NCBI RefSeq assembly: GCF_030066995.1 | Contig: NZ_JASJAP010000001.1 | Coordinates: forward strand, 1,161,230-1,225,229 | From: Erythrobacter sp. | GTDB lineage: Bacteria > Pseudomonadota > Alphaproteobacteria > Sphingomonadales > Sphingomonadaceae | DNA: 64,000 nucleotides | Reading direction: 5' to 3' | Shown: positions 48,397 to 58,450 of the stretch, one piece after another | Numbering within the stretch: the stretch's first letter is position 1 | Layout: each line of letters starts with the position of its first letter | Translations under genes and position numbers: made by a program | The notes under the pieces: model-generated | Databases searched by the model: none | Seen by the model: the letters and a program-made list of their open reading frames with translations, nothing else | What the model was told of the DNA's origin: nothing

Positions 48397-50901
48397 TCAC
48401 CCCGTGAAGGTGGCCTCACCTTGCGTGGCGGCGCGCATGACGCTCGACACTTTGTCACCGATCGCCGAGACGCTGAACGGCTTGGCTATAAAGTGCATGT
48501 CGGGAATATCGATCTCTTTTCGCAGTTGCTCCTCGGCGTAGCCCGACATGAACAGGATGGGCATCTCCGGATGCCTTTCGCGAATGGCGCGCACCATGGC
48601 CGGACCATCCATGCCGGGCATCACGACATCGCTGACGACAAGGTCAAAATCACCACCTTCCTTAAGCGCGGAGAGCCCCTCTTCGCCGCCTTCGCAGGCG
48701 GTGACCTTGTAGCCCGCGCGCGTGAGCGCGCGCTCTGCGACCGCGCGCACCATATCCTCATCTTCAACCAGAAGGATGTTCCCGCCGCCCGACCAGTCCG
48801 AGGAAACCGGAGCTGGTGCTTCCTTGCGTCGTGGAGCTTCGCCGCGGTGGACGGGAAAATAGACCGTGAAGCGCGCGCCCGTCGGATCACCCGCGCTGTT
48901 GGTCACGTTGTCGGCAAAGATGAAGCCGCCCGATTGCTTGACGATCCCGTACGCGGTCGAGAGGCCGAGACCCGTGCCCTTACCCTGCTCCTTTGTGGTG
49001 AAGAAGGGTTCGAACAGTTTAGGCAGAACGTGAGGCGGAATGCCGCCGCCTGTATCCTGCACAATCAGCACGGTGTAATCGTCGGCAGGCAGAACCTCCG
49101 AGCCCAATTGGCGCACTTGCTTCGCTTCGACGCTGCGCGTCAGAAGCGAGATGCGCCCCGCCGCTGAACCGTTTTGCGCGGCCTTTGCGTTGATGGCATC
49201 GCGCGCGTTGACCGCGAGGTTCATGATGACCTGTTCAAGCTGCTGCGGGTCCGCGCGCACCGGGCCAAGATTGCGATCGTGTTGAACGTAAAAGCTGATC
49301 TTCTCACCAAGAAGGCGTGTGATGAGCGGATTAACCTCGCTCACCACGTCCGGCAATTGCAGCACTTCGGGCCGCAAGGTCTGCTGACGCGAGAAGGCAA
49401 GCAATTGCCGCGTCAGAGCCGCTGCGCGATTCGAATTGGCCTGGATCTGCTGGATATCGTCATAGTCACTGTCGCCCGGCGTGTGGCGCAAGAGCATGAG
49501 ATCGCACGTGCCGATGATAGCGGTGAGGACGTTGTTGAAATCGTGCGCAACGCCTCCAGCGAGCTGTCCAACGGCCTGCATCTTGGTCGCCTGAGCGACC
49601 TGACGCTTCAATTGGTTTTCCTCGCTCGAATCGGCCAGACTTATAAGCACCGCCGCCTCACCCAGACCGCGCACACCGGCGAGGCCCATGGACACCGGCT
49701 CGTTCGGCTGGTTTGTCAGACGCACAGCCATATCCCCACTCGTAGCCGGGCCTCGACCATGACGACGCACCGCATCGGAGAGCGGGGTCTTGTCCTCGGT
49801 CACGACGAGATCGGTCGGAAAGGTGGGCAGACCGCGCCCTTCCCGGTCAACCGCGCGCAGGAACGCGCCGTTCCCGAACAGGAAGCGCCCGTCTCGGTCC
49901 GTCATCGCCAGCCCAAGCGGCAATTGCGCCAGCAACGCTCCCAATTGGGAGACACCCGCCTGACTTGAGCTGTCCCAGCCGCTGCCAATACCAAGCCCGC
50001 TGTCGATCAGAAGCATAAGCGAGGTGGTCTCCTCGGCCCGGGCGCTTTCGCCCGGCTGCGAGGGTTCGAGCGGAATGTCGATCAGCGTCTGCGCCGTGCC
50101 CTGGCGTCCTTCGCGCGTGAAGAACAAGCGGTCGCGATCATCCGATCGAAGCAGCGAGACGAAATCATGGCCGGCAAGCGTGGCGTCGGGATCGCCAACG
50201 GCGCGCGCGGCAAAGCCAGCGCTGGCGGAGCGGATGGTACCATCGGGATTTGTGATTACGCTCTCAATGCCTCCGCGGCTGAGCATCTTTCCAAACGATC
50301 CGGCAAGTTCGAGCGCGTCTAATGAGGCCGAAGCGTCGACCGCCTCCGGGGTGAATCGCCAGATCAGATGGTCGCCGGCACGCCCCGCTCGTGTCACGCG
50401 GACGCTGCACGCCCGCCCGCCGTCCGGCAGGCCCGGCAGGGTTTCGAGCTCGGCCGACCCGTCGCGCCACGCCTCGCGAGCGATCTTCGTCATCGCCTCA
50501 AGTCCAGCGCGATCAAGCGCCAATTGCGGCGGTGCGTTCGCGATTCCGAACCTGTCGGAAAAGGCCGGGTTCGCGCACACGAGACGATTGGCGCGATCCG
50601 TGATCGCGACCGCAACCGCATCAATTGCTCCCTCATCTTCCAGCGCGGCGACGGTCACGGACCAATCGGGCGCGATTGTCTCCACTTCAAGCGGAGCAGC
50701 GCGCAGGCCTTCGACGAAATAGACACCCGCTAAAAGTGCAAGAACGCCCAAACCAAACACCAGTGTGAGGGTAAGGTTCGCCGTTACCGCGAACACGGCG
50801 GCCACGCTCAGCGCCAGGCCCAGCAGCAGTCCGACCAGCGCCGGTAGCGCGGGCTGCTGGAGCGGCCCGGTTGAAGTATCTTGGGCGGAAACGAATGTCA
50901 C
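48397..50901 (-). CDS. cckA: CckA-type hybrid sensor histidine kinase
   Basis: Hybrid kinase of the CckA-ChpT-CtrA/CpdR cell-cycle relay. The 834-residue product has two membrane helices (about residues 19-66), PAS-like regions (about 95-185 and 320-420), a HisKA domain with H453 (AHDFNNVLTAIIG), HATPase (EQVIMNLAVNARDAI, DTGGGIPP, GKGTGLGLSTAYGIVKQSGG) and a C-terminal receiver with phospho-acceptor Asp758 (VVSDVVMPGMDG). The domain order and HDFNN H-box are those of CckA. The start codon is GTG 50901. Together with cpdR in the same window this supports the essential regulatory circuit. Confidence 0.93.
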   Translation of the reverse strand: MTFVSAQDTSTGPLQQPALPALVGLLLGLALSVAAVFAVTANLTLTLVFGLGVLALLAGVYFVEGLRAAPLEVETIAPDWSVTVAALEDEGAIDAVAVAITDRANRLVCANPAFSDRFGIANAPPQLALDRAGLEAMTKIAREAWRDGSAELETLPGLPDGGRACSVRVTRAGRAGDHLIWRFTPEAVDASASLDALELAGSFGKMLSRGGIESVITNPDGTIRSASAGFAARAVGDPDATLAGHDFVSLLRSDDRDRLFFTREGRQGTAQTLIDIPLEPSQPGESARAEETTSLMLLIDSGLGIGSGWDSSSQAGVSQLGALLAQLPLGLAMTDRDGRFLFGNGAFLRAVDREGRGLPTFPTDLVVTEDKTPLSDAVRRHGRGPATSGDMAVRLTNQPNEPVSMGLAGVRGLGEAAVLISLADSSEENQLKRQVAQATKMQAVGQLAGGVAHDFNNVLTAIIGTCDLMLLRHTPGDSDYDDIQQIQANSNRAAALTRQLLAFSRQQTLRPEVLQLPDVVSEVNPLITRLLGEKISFYVQHDRNLGPVRADPQQLEQVIMNLAVNARDAINAKAAQNGSAAGRISLLTRSVEAKQVRQLGSEVLPADDYTVLIVQDTGGGIPPHVLPKLFEPFFTTKEQGKGTGLGLSTAYGIVKQSGGFIFADNVTNSAGDPTGARFTVYFPVHRGEAPRRKEAPAPVSSDWSGGGNILLVEDEDMVRAVAERALTRAGYKVTACEGGEEGLSALKEGGDFDLVVSDVVMPGMDGPAMVRAIRERHPEMPILFMSGYAEEQLRKEIDIPDMHFIAKPFSVSAIGDKVSSVMRAATQGEATFTG

Positions 50902-50991
50902 AAGCGAAGATCCTATGCCCAGGCGCTCTTTCGATCGAGCGCCTTTCGGTGAAGAGCAAACGAGGCTCGCGCCCTCGTCTAGCTTGCCGGA

Positions 50992-51615
50992 TTAATTCGT
51001 CTCGAGACGCTGGTCGAGACGCGCTTCCATGGATTTCAAACGTTTTGCCCGCTTGCGCGCCACACGATAGCGCCAAATCGGCGTGGCCACGAGATAGCCA
51101 ACAGCTGCGGAAACGACCGCGAGCACGAAGAAACCAAAAACGGTGACACCGGCGACCTGAAACCAGTCGGTCAATACCTGCCAATAGTCGCTCTTGATCT
51201 GTTCGTTGGCAACACCCGTGGTCGCCGCGTCGATCTGAAGCATGAAGTTGCCCAACCGATTGGCCACGACGGCCCAAAAAGCGACGGTGAAGGGATTGGT
51301 CACAAACGTCACCAACGCAGCGAGCGGCACATTTGCGCGCGCCGGAAGCGCCAGAAACGCCGCCAGAAAGATCTGACCAATGGGAATGATGAAGGCGGAG
51401 AAGAGCCCCAAAGCGATTCCGCGCGGAACCGACCGCCGCGTAAAGCGCCACAATTCGGGCGAGAGGAAGCGGTGCGCTATTGGCCGCAGATACTTGTTGC
51501 GCGCCATCTGATCGCGCGAAGGCATGTAGCGAGCGATCATATCGCGCCCCAAAGTCTTGGAGCGCCAATCGATTGGCGGTTTGCTCCCGCTCTTATTGGC
51601 CGGATGCGAACTCAT
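50992..51615 (-). CDS. DUF2062 membrane protein
   Basis: A 207-residue protein with the DUF2062 core (RSVPRGIALGLFSAFIIPIGQIFLAAFLALPARANVPLAALVTFVTNPFT) and a C-terminal membrane helix followed by a basic tail. DUF2062 proteins are inner-membrane proteins of unknown biochemical role, often next to genes of lipid or regulation. Its neighbour on the same strand is cckA, 90 bp downstream. Confidence 0.88.
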   Translation of the reverse strand: MSSHPANKSGSKPPIDWRSKTLGRDMIARYMPSRDQMARNKYLRPIAHRFLSPELWRFTRRSVPRGIALGLFSAFIIPIGQIFLAAFLALPARANVPLAALVTFVTNPFTVAFWAVVANRLGNFMLQIDAATTGVANEQIKSDYWQVLTDWFQVAGVTVFGFFVLAVVSAAVGYLVATPIWRYRVARKRAKRLKSMEARLDQRLETN

Positions 51616-51860
51616 CGCGCATCACCGACCGCGCAGCGCGGCAGGTGGCTGGAGAGACGGTAGTCCGCACTTGAAGATCGGCTGTTGATCACGATGGTGC
51701 TGATATGGGTAGCAAGGGCTCGCTGACAATCGCGTGAACTGCGGATTGGAAAACTAATTGCTCAACCGGGAGGCATGGCGTCGCTTATTGACCACGGCGA
51801 ACGACATTGGGGACCGCGGGTCTTTCTCGGATCGACAAAGCGCTTCGCACCGTCCCCCTG

Positions 51861-52343
51861 TCATCCTTTTTCACGCATGAGCCGAGCCTTGTCGCGCTTC
51901 CAGTCGCGCTCCTTGATACTCTGGCGCTTGTCATGCGCCTGCTTCCCCTTGGCGAGCGCGAGTTCAACCTTGGCGCGGCCGGTCGCGTTGAAGTAGATCG
52001 ATAACGGCACCAGCGTCATGCCCTTTCGTTCCACTGCGCCAAAAAGCTTGTTGATCTCGCGGCCATGTAGAAGGAGTTTGCGCGGACGGCGGGGCTCATG
52101 GTTGAGGCGATTACCGTGGCTGTATTCAGGAATGTTCGAATTGATCAGCCACACCTCGCCATCGCGCACTTCGGCATAGCTTTCGGCAATCGATGCCTCG
52201 CCAGCGCGCAGCGCCTTCACCTCGGTGCCCTGCAAGGCAAGACCCGCTTCAAACGTCTCCTCAATCGAATAGTCGAATCGCGCGCGGCGGTTCTCCGCCA
52301 CGGTTTTCTGCTTGTCGAAGGTCTTGGGTTTGAGCCGGGCCAT
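51861..52343 (-). CDS. smpB: SsrA-binding protein
   Basis: Binds tmRNA and delivers it to stalled ribosomes in trans-translation. The 160-residue product has [58 protein letters not shown], and the [23 protein letters not shown] tail. ATG at 52343 gives the usual length; in-frame starts at 52358 and 52382 are also possible. No tmRNA gene was seen within 1 kb. Confidence 0.96.
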   Translation of the reverse strand: MARLKPKTFDKQKTVAENRRARFDYSIEETFEAGLALQGTEVKALRAGEASIAESYAEVRDGEVWLINSNIPEYSHGNRLNHEPRRPRKLLLHGREINKLFGAVERKGMTLVPLSIYFNATGRAKVELALAKGKQAHDKRQSIKERDWKRDKARLMREKG

Positions 52344-52489
52344 AGTGGCGCGGGACATAGGCGGTGTGAGCGGGTTTCGCAAATGCGGGTCACGACATCA
52401 AAAACAGCAAAATCAAAGTTGAAATTACACAAAAATTCAGCATTGTGCCACTAGTCATTACTCTCACATGACTTGAACGGGGTCGAATT

Positions 52490-54469
52490 ATGCTTTCACG
52501 GGTTGCGCCTGTTGCGTGCGGGATCATGCTTTATGTCAGCGGCGCGCTTGGATTGGTTTATGCGCCGCCGGCCATAGCCGCGCCCGCCGTGCCGCTTGAA
52601 GAATACGGCAAACTGCCCGACGTCGAAGACAGCGCAATTTCGCCCTCGGGCGATCGGATCGCGATGATCACGACGCGCGATGGCAAACGCATGCTGCTTG
52701 CTATCGAAAATCAGACCAAACCTATTGCCGCGATCGAAGTGGGAGACATGAAGGTTCGCTCCATCCGCTGGATCGGCGATGAACGCTTGATGCTCGTGAC
52801 CAGCCAGACCGAAGATCTGAGCCGCCGATTCACCACCGACAAGGCCGAGTTCTCGGTCGCGCGAATTGTGCCGATCTCGCCCGACGTCGAAGGCGGCGTC
52901 GTCTTCGGCAACTCCGATCGCTATCCCGATACCGTTCAGGGGATCTATGGCGTGCGCAAGATCGGAAAGCGTCATTACGGCTTTTTCGGAGGCATAGAAT
53001 TTGTTCGCAAGGGCACAGGAAGCCGGATGGGGAGTTACACGCTGGACCATACCCGCCCGCACCTTTTCAAGGTCGATCTTGAAAGCCTGAAAATCGAAAA
53101 GATCGCGAACGCCGCGCCTATCGACACCGGATCGGACTGGCTGATCGACGCGCAAGGCGAAATCGCTTACTCGCTTCAGGTCGACTACAATACAGGCCGG
53201 TGGCAAGTCCGTAACGCGAAGGGAAAGAAGATCCTCAGCGGCGAGCAGGCGCGCGCGTCCGTGAGCCTAATGGGGCTTGGCTATGATGGCACCACTGCGA
53301 TTGTTTACGAACGCACCGATACCGGCGCCAACTGGATGGAGATCGGTCAGGACGGAGGCGAACCGACCCCGTTCCTGGACGACATCGACTTCGAAGACCT
53401 GTTCTTCGATCCGGCGACCGGCCACCTGATGGGCTACACCGTTGGCGAGGACGATGCCGAACGCCACGTGTTCGCCGACAAGTCGCTGCAGGACAAGGCC
53501 GAGCGGGTGCGCAAGGCGTTCACCTCGATAGAGTCCTCGATGATCGACTGGACCAGCGATCTGAGCGACGTGATCGTGCGCACCAGCGGGAACCAGGATT
53601 CCGGAACGCATTACGCGGTCGATCTTGGCACCAATCGCGCCAACGCGATCGCCTATGAGCGCTTCGCCATCGGGCCGGAAGCGGTCGGACCGATCTCCAC
53701 CTTCGAATACACAGCCAGCGATGGCTTGGAGTTGGACGGTATTCTAACCCTGCCGCCGGGTGTAGAAGCAAAGAATCTGCCGGTCGTTCTGTTACCCCAT
53801 GGTGGACCAGCGAACGCCGATTACCCGATTTTCGACTGGTGGGCGCAGGCTTTTGCCTCGCGCGGATATGCGGTCTTTCAACCCAATTTTCGCGGGAGTA
53901 CGAACCGGGACACTGCTTTTGTGCGCGCAGGCTATGGCGAATACGGTCGCAAGATGCAGACGGACAAGTCCGATGGCTTAAAGGCCCTCGCCGAAACGGG
54001 TATCATCGATCCGGATCGGGCGTGTATCGTAGGCGCAAGCTATGGCGGGTATGCCGCGCTTGTGGGCGTCACCATTCAGCAGGACCTGTACAAGTGTGCG
54101 GTGGCGGTTGCCCCGCTAAGTGACCTTCGCGATCGCTACGAGTATCGATATCGCGCCTCCGGTAAGGATCGCACACGCAAAGTTGGACTGCTTGAACAGA
54201 TGGGCGATCCCAAGCTGTGGGACGATTACTCGCCGCTCAAGCACGCCGACAAGGCCGACGCCCCGATTATGCTGATCCATGGCGTGGACGACACGGTTGT
54301 GCCCTACAGCCACTCCACCAAGATGGCTGACAAACTCAAGGACTTTGACAAGACTTACGAGCTCATCACCCTTGAGGGCGAAGACCACTGGCTCTCGCTA
54401 TCGACCACGCGCCAGCAGATGCTGGAAAACGCGGTGCGCTGGGTGGAGACCTACAACCCGCCCGATTGA
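52490..54469 (+). CDS. Exported S9 family prolyl oligopeptidase-like peptidase
   Basis: A 659-residue protein with a signal peptide (about residues 1-32) followed by a beta-propeller-like region and a C-terminal alpha/beta hydrolase. The catalytic Ser is in GASYGGYAAL and the Asp/His are expected in IMLIHGVDDTVVPY and GEDHW. Typical of periplasmic or surface dipeptidyl or acylaminoacyl peptidases common in sphingomonads and Xanthomonadaceae. It is divergent from smpB and convergent with dapA. Confidence 0.9.
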   Translation: MLSRVAPVACGIMLYVSGALGLVYAPPAIAAPAVPLEEYGKLPDVEDSAISPSGDRIAMITTRDGKRMLLAIENQTKPIAAIEVGDMKVRSIRWIGDERLMLVTSQTEDLSRRFTTDKAEFSVARIVPISPDVEGGVVFGNSDRYPDTVQGIYGVRKIGKRHYGFFGGIEFVRKGTGSRMGSYTLDHTRPHLFKVDLESLKIEKIANAAPIDTGSDWLIDAQGEIAYSLQVDYNTGRWQVRNAKGKKILSGEQARASVSLMGLGYDGTTAIVYERTDTGANWMEIGQDGGEPTPFLDDIDFEDLFFDPATGHLMGYTVGEDDAERHVFADKSLQDKAERVRKAFTSIESSMIDWTSDLSDVIVRTSGNQDSGTHYAVDLGTNRANAIAYERFAIGPEAVGPISTFEYTASDGLELDGILTLPPGVEAKNLPVVLLPHGGPANADYPIFDWWAQAFASRGYAVFQPNFRGSTNRDTAFVRAGYGEYGRKMQTDKSDGLKALAETGIIDPDRACIVGASYGGYAALVGVTIQQDLYKCAVAVAPLSDLRDRYEYRYRASGKDRTRKVGLLEQMGDPKLWDDYSPLKHADKADAPIMLIHGVDDTVVPYSHSTKMADKLKDFDKTYELITLEGEDHWLSLSTTRQQMLENAVRWVETYNPPD

Positions 54470-54479
54470 TCCCGCCCGC

Positions 54480-55361
54480 TCAGGTAAGCCCGGCGAATTC
54501 CAGCGCAGCATCCACCGCCCGGCGCGATTCCTCGCTCGCCTCGACGATCGGGAGGCGCACGCTCGGCTCGATATAGTCGAGCACGCGGCTGAGCGCGTAT
54601 TTGGCGGGCGCGGGCGAAGCGTCGGAGAACATCGCGTAGTGGAGCGGAAACAGGCGATCGTTGAGCTCGCGCGCTTTCTTGAGCTCGTTGGCGGCAATCG
54701 CGGCCTGAAATTCGGTGCACAGCGCCGGTGCGACGTTGGCGGTCACCGAAATCGCGCCGCGTCCACCCGCCGCCGAATGCGGCAGCCACAGTTCATCGTT
54801 TCCCGATAGCTGGCAGAACTCACGCCCGATGCCCATCCGGTGATCCGCCACGCGGCTCAAGTCTCCGCTTGCATCCTTGATGGCCACGATCCGCTCCGGA
54901 TATTTCTTGACCAGCGCGACAACCGTCTCATCCTCGATGTCGGTCACCGTGCGGCTCGGGACATTGTAGAGCACTATGGGCAGGTCACAGTGGTCCGCCA
55001 GAAAGCTGAAATGCGCCATCAGCCCCGCCTGGCTCGGACGGTTGTAGTAAGGCGCGACACAAAGCCCCGCCGCCGCTCCCGCCTTCTTGGCAAAGTTCAT
55101 ATGCAGAGCGGCGTTGCGCGTGTCGTTCGAACCGCAGCCCGCGATCACCGGCACTCGGCCCGCCGCCTGCTCTATGCACACCTCGATCACGCGGTGGTGT
55201 TCGGCGTTCGACAGCGTGGAGGCCTCGCCAGTCGTACCACACGGAACAAGAGCCGAGCTGCCGTTTTCGATCTGCCAGTCCACCAGTTTGCGGAACGCGG
55301 CCTCGTCAAACGATCCGTCGCGAAAAGGAGTCACCAGAGCGGGAATCGATCCGCTGAACAT
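54480..55361 (-). CDS. dapA: 4-hydroxy-tetrahydrodipicolinate synthase
   Basis: First committed step of lysine and diaminopimelate synthesis: pyruvate plus aspartate semialdehyde. The 293-residue (beta/alpha)8 product has the Schiff-base lysine in RIVAIKDASGD, PCGTTGEASTL, and YNVPSRTV with the catalytic Tyr. GAGGA lies 7 nt before the ATG. Last gene on the minus strand before a plus-strand run; the lytic transglycosylase gene is divergent. Confidence 0.96.
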   Translation of the reverse strand: MFSGSIPALVTPFRDGSFDEAAFRKLVDWQIENGSSALVPCGTTGEASTLSNAEHHRVIEVCIEQAAGRVPVIAGCGSNDTRNAALHMNFAKKAGAAAGLCVAPYYNRPSQAGLMAHFSFLADHCDLPIVLYNVPSRTVTDIEDETVVALVKKYPERIVAIKDASGDLSRVADHRMGIGREFCQLSGNDELWLPHSAAGGRGAISVTANVAPALCTEFQAAIAANELKKARELNDRLFPLHYAMFSDASPAPAKYALSRVLDYIEPSVRLPIVEASEESRRAVDAALEFAGLT

Positions 55362-55469
55362 TGCGTTATCCTCGTATCTTTCACTTATCTTTGTTGAGCC
55401 CGGCGATGATCTTCGCCAGCACGGCGTCTAGGTGTGCGTTCAGCGCCTGATAAGGAGCCTTCCGGCACA

Positions 55470-57425
55470 ATGTCCAGCATGCACAAGAATTTGCGTATCA
55501 AAGCTCTCGCCTGCGCGGCGTTCGGAGTTTTCTCTCTCACCACACCTTCCATGGCCCAAACCACCGGCCAGGGATCGGGCGGCAATCTCCTGGCGCAGCA
55601 GCCGAGCCAGATCGACGCTGCCATTTCAAAATGGGAATTGCTGCAGAAGAACTCGGAGCTAGGCTTTGCCGATTATGCCGGCTTTGCAGTCGCCTATCCC
55701 AATTATCCGCGCATGGAGATCATCCGCAGCCGGGCCGAAAAGGCGTTGACTGTCGAAGCCCCCTCCCGCTCCGATCTGCTGCTTTTTTTCGACGCCTTGC
55801 CGCCGCTCACGAATCCGGGCCGCGCGCGCTACGCCATTGCGTTGGCTGGCGCGGGACGGGTCGCGGCGTTCGACGTTGCGCGAGAAGCGTGGCGCGGTGG
55901 CCAAATGGCCGAAGCGAGCGAACTGACGCTTGAGAGCCTCTACGCCCGGCGTTTTACAGCGGAGGATCACGCTGCGCGCATGAACGCGCTGTTGTGGCAG
56001 GGAGAGGCTCAGGCCGCCACCCGCCACATGGGCAAGCTCGCGCCCAAGGACAGGCCGCTCGCTCTTGCGCGCCTCGCGCTGCTCAACGGATCGACACCTA
56101 CCGAAGCGGGATTGCCGGTCCCACAAGGAGCCCTTCGAGATGCCGGATATGTCTACAATCTTGCAAGCCACCTGAGAGATCGACGCGATTACGGCGAGGC
56201 AGCGGCCATCCTGGCGAGCCGTCCGGTGGCGACAGCGCCCGCTTATGACGGCGAAAGAATGGTCGGCCTGATGCTCGCCGTGGCGAAGAAGGCCTCGGTA
56301 ACCAACGCCATGCGCATAGCCTCTCGCATCGACGACCTGTTCGAGCCGGGCGAGGACATTAGCCAAGGCTCATTTCTTCTGCGCGATCGCTACACCGATC
56401 TGATGTGGCTGGGCGGAACCAAGGCGCTCTGGCAGTTGGGGCGCGGAGATCAGGCGGCCCCCTTGTTCGAGCGTTACGGCAAGGCTGCGCGCACGCCGCT
56501 GACCAAAGCGAAAGGCTTCTACTGGGCCGGACGCGCAGCCCAGCGCGCCGGCAACAGCGTTGAAGCAAAACGCCTTTTCGAAGCCGCTGCGCAGTGGCCG
56601 GATTACTATTACGCGCAGCTGTCGCTTGCCGCGCTCAATCGACCGATGCCCGATTTCGCCGCGCTTCCGCGCCCGGAAGTGTCCGCCGAGGACCGCCGCG
56701 CCTTCGAGGCGCAGCCCGTCGCCGAGGCCCTTATCGCGATGAGTTCTAACCGACGCCGATGGCAGACGGAACGGCGTTTTTTCCAGGCGCTCGGCGAAAG
56801 CGCGACATCCGAGGCCGAAATGTTGATGGCACACGACCTCGCCGCGCGGCTCGGCATGCCGGAATTGTCGGTAGTCCTGGGCATGAAAGCGGGCGAGCTG
56901 GGCCACAGCGGGATCGAACGGATTGGCTACCCCACGATCTCCACACCGATCGTGCGTGACTGGGCGATGGTCCACGGCATCAGCCGTCAGGAAAGCGAAT
57001 TTGATCGCACCCGTGTCAGTCACGCGGGCGCGCGCGGCATCATGCAGCTCATGCCTGGCACCGCACGCGAGCAGTCCGGCAAGCTCGGGATCCGCTACAT
57101 GCGCGCGGATCTGATCGCAAAGCCGCAATACAATATCGAGCTGGGCGATGCCTATTTCCAGCGCATGCTCGCCTATTATGACGGCGCGTATCCGCTTGCC
57201 GTGGGCGCGTATAACGCGGGGCCGGGGCGCGTTAACCAGTGGCTGCGGCTGAATGGCGATCCACGTCGCGGCGATATTGACTGGGTCACTTGGGTGGAGC
57301 GCATTCCGCCCAATTTCGAAACCCGCTATTACATCATGCGCGTGCTCGGCAACGCAGTCACCTACTCGCATATGTACCCGGACAAGGCTGGTCTTCCTCG
57401 CCCGATCGATGCCTTCCTGCCATAG
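55470..57425 (+). CDS. Lytic transglycosylase, Slt70-like
   Basis: Exported murein hydrolase that cleaves between MurNAc and GlcNAc. The ~650-residue product has a signal peptide (ALACAAFGVFSLTTPSMAQ), a long alpha-helical ring-like domain rich in Ala and Arg (residues about 60-480), and a C-terminal SLT domain: SRQESEFDRTRVSHAGARGIMQLMPGTA (Glu catalytic), YNIELGDAYFQRML, and PLAVGAYNAGPGRVNQWL. ATG at 55470 or 55479 gives the signal peptide; GGAG lies 12 nt before 55470. Followed 17 bp later by greB. Confidence 0.93.
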   Translation: MSSMHKNLRIKALACAAFGVFSLTTPSMAQTTGQGSGGNLLAQQPSQIDAAISKWELLQKNSELGFADYAGFAVAYPNYPRMEIIRSRAEKALTVEAPSRSDLLLFFDALPPLTNPGRARYAIALAGAGRVAAFDVAREAWRGGQMAEASELTLESLYARRFTAEDHAARMNALLWQGEAQAATRHMGKLAPKDRPLALARLALLNGSTPTEAGLPVPQGALRDAGYVYNLASHLRDRRDYGEAAAILASRPVATAPAYDGERMVGLMLAVAKKASVTNAMRIASRIDDLFEPGEDISQGSFLLRDRYTDLMWLGGTKALWQLGRGDQAAPLFERYGKAARTPLTKAKGFYWAGRAAQRAGNSVEAKRLFEAAAQWPDYYYAQLSLAALNRPMPDFAALPRPEVSAEDRRAFEAQPVAEALIAMSSNRRRWQTERRFFQALGESATSEAEMLMAHDLAARLGMPELSVVLGMKAGELGHSGIERIGYPTISTPIVRDWAMVHGISRQESEFDRTRVSHAGARGIMQLMPGTAREQSGKLGIRYMRADLIAKPQYNIELGDAYFQRMLAYYDGAYPLAVGAYNAGPGRVNQWLRLNGDPRRGDIDWVTWVERIPPNFETRYYIMRVLGNAVTYSHMYPDKAGLPRPIDAFLP

Positions 57426-57442
57426 CGGTAGATCGCGTATCC

Positions 57443-57925
57443 ATGGCAACCAAGCCCGGACCACCGATCACGCCCGCTGGCATGGCCGCGCTCAAAGCGC
57501 GCTACGATCACCTGCTTGGCAAAGAGCGCCCGGAGATTGTCGAGATCGTCAGCTGGGCGGCGGGCAATGGCGACCGCAGCGAGAACGGCGATTATCTTTA
57601 TGGCCGCAAGCGGATGCGCGAGATCGACCGCGAACTGGGCTACCTTGCTCGCCGAATGAAGGCGTGCCGCGTGGTCGACCCGGCCAACCAACCCGACAAG
57701 ACCCGCGCCTATTTCGGCGCCACTGTCGAACTCGCCGATGAAGACGACGTGCGCCAGAGCGTGACGCTGGTTGGCGACGACGAGCAGGACGCAAGCGATG
57801 GGCGCATCGGCTGGAACTCGCCCATGGCCCGCGCGCTCAAGGGGGCCGAAGTGGGCGACCTTCGCACCGTGCGCCTGCCGAGCGGCGCGAAGGAATGGGA
57901 GGTGATGGCAATCCGCTATGAATAG
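57443..57925 (+). CDS. greB: Transcription elongation factor GreB
   Basis: Inserts into the RNA polymerase secondary channel to rescue backtracked complexes. The 160-residue product has an N-terminal coiled coil with the acidic tip GDRSENGDYLYGRKRMREID and a C-terminal FKBP-like domain. GreB rather than GreA is inferred from ENGDYLYGRKRMREIDRELGYL. Its last codons overlap the next gene's start. Confidence 0.92.
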   Translation: MATKPGPPITPAGMAALKARYDHLLGKERPEIVEIVSWAAGNGDRSENGDYLYGRKRMREIDRELGYLARRMKACRVVDPANQPDKTRAYFGATVELADEDDVRQSVTLVGDDEQDASDGRIGWNSPMARALKGAEVGDLRTVRLPSGAKEWEVMAIRYE

Positions 57926-58397
57926 ATGGCTTGGCCTTGTTGCCCTCCTTGCCGCTGTGCCGCTCTCAGCCAAGGACAGCCTCGGCGTCTATTCAAGTTG
58001 GGCCGCGTTTCGCGACGCGGAGACCCCACGCTGCTACGCCATTGCGCAAAGCGAACAGCGCAAGGACAGCGATCCGCAAGGTTACGCCAGCGTCGGCACT
58101 TGGCCCTCGCGCGAAGTGCGCGGCCAGTTCTATATGCGTCTTTCGAGGGGCGTGAGCGGGAGCGCCCGTGTTCGCCTGGCGATTGGCCGCCAACGCTTTA
58201 CTCTGAGCGCGAGCGGGACTGATGCCTGGGCGGCGGACAAGGCGATGGACGCGGCTATCGTTGCCGCCATGCGCTCGGCACCGAGCATGAGCGTCTACGC
58301 GCGCAGCCGCAACGGGCGCCGTTTCGCCGATCGCTATTCGCTCGAAGGCGTAGCCACCGCGATGGACGCAGCCCTACTGGGCTGCGCGCAGCTTTAG
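57918..58397 (+). CDS. Exported protein of unknown function overlapping greB
   Basis: A 159-residue product with a signal peptide ([20 protein letters not shown]) and a mature part with [18 protein letters not shown], two cysteines far apart and an Arg-rich middle. It resembles invasion-associated-locus B type proteins in layout (small exported protein, N-terminal WxxF-C segment), but I do not assign it. The ATG overlaps the greB stop by 8 bp. Confidence 0.75.
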   Translation: MNRWLGLVALLAAVPLSAKDSLGVYSSWAAFRDAETPRCYAIAQSEQRKDSDPQGYASVGTWPSREVRGQFYMRLSRGVSGSARVRLAIGRQRFTLSASGTDAWAADKAMDAAIVAAMRSAPSMSVYARSRNGRRFADRYSLEGVATAMDAALLGCAQL

Positions 58398-58450
58398 CGG
58401 CCAGCGATCTGGTCAAATGGCGCGCGCGGCCCTATATGCGCCGCCGACCC

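Noticed and set aside
51616..51860. Possible tmRNA gene next to smpB
   Set aside because: The 245-bp gap has no tRNA-like acceptor ends or tag-like reading frame; it appears empty.
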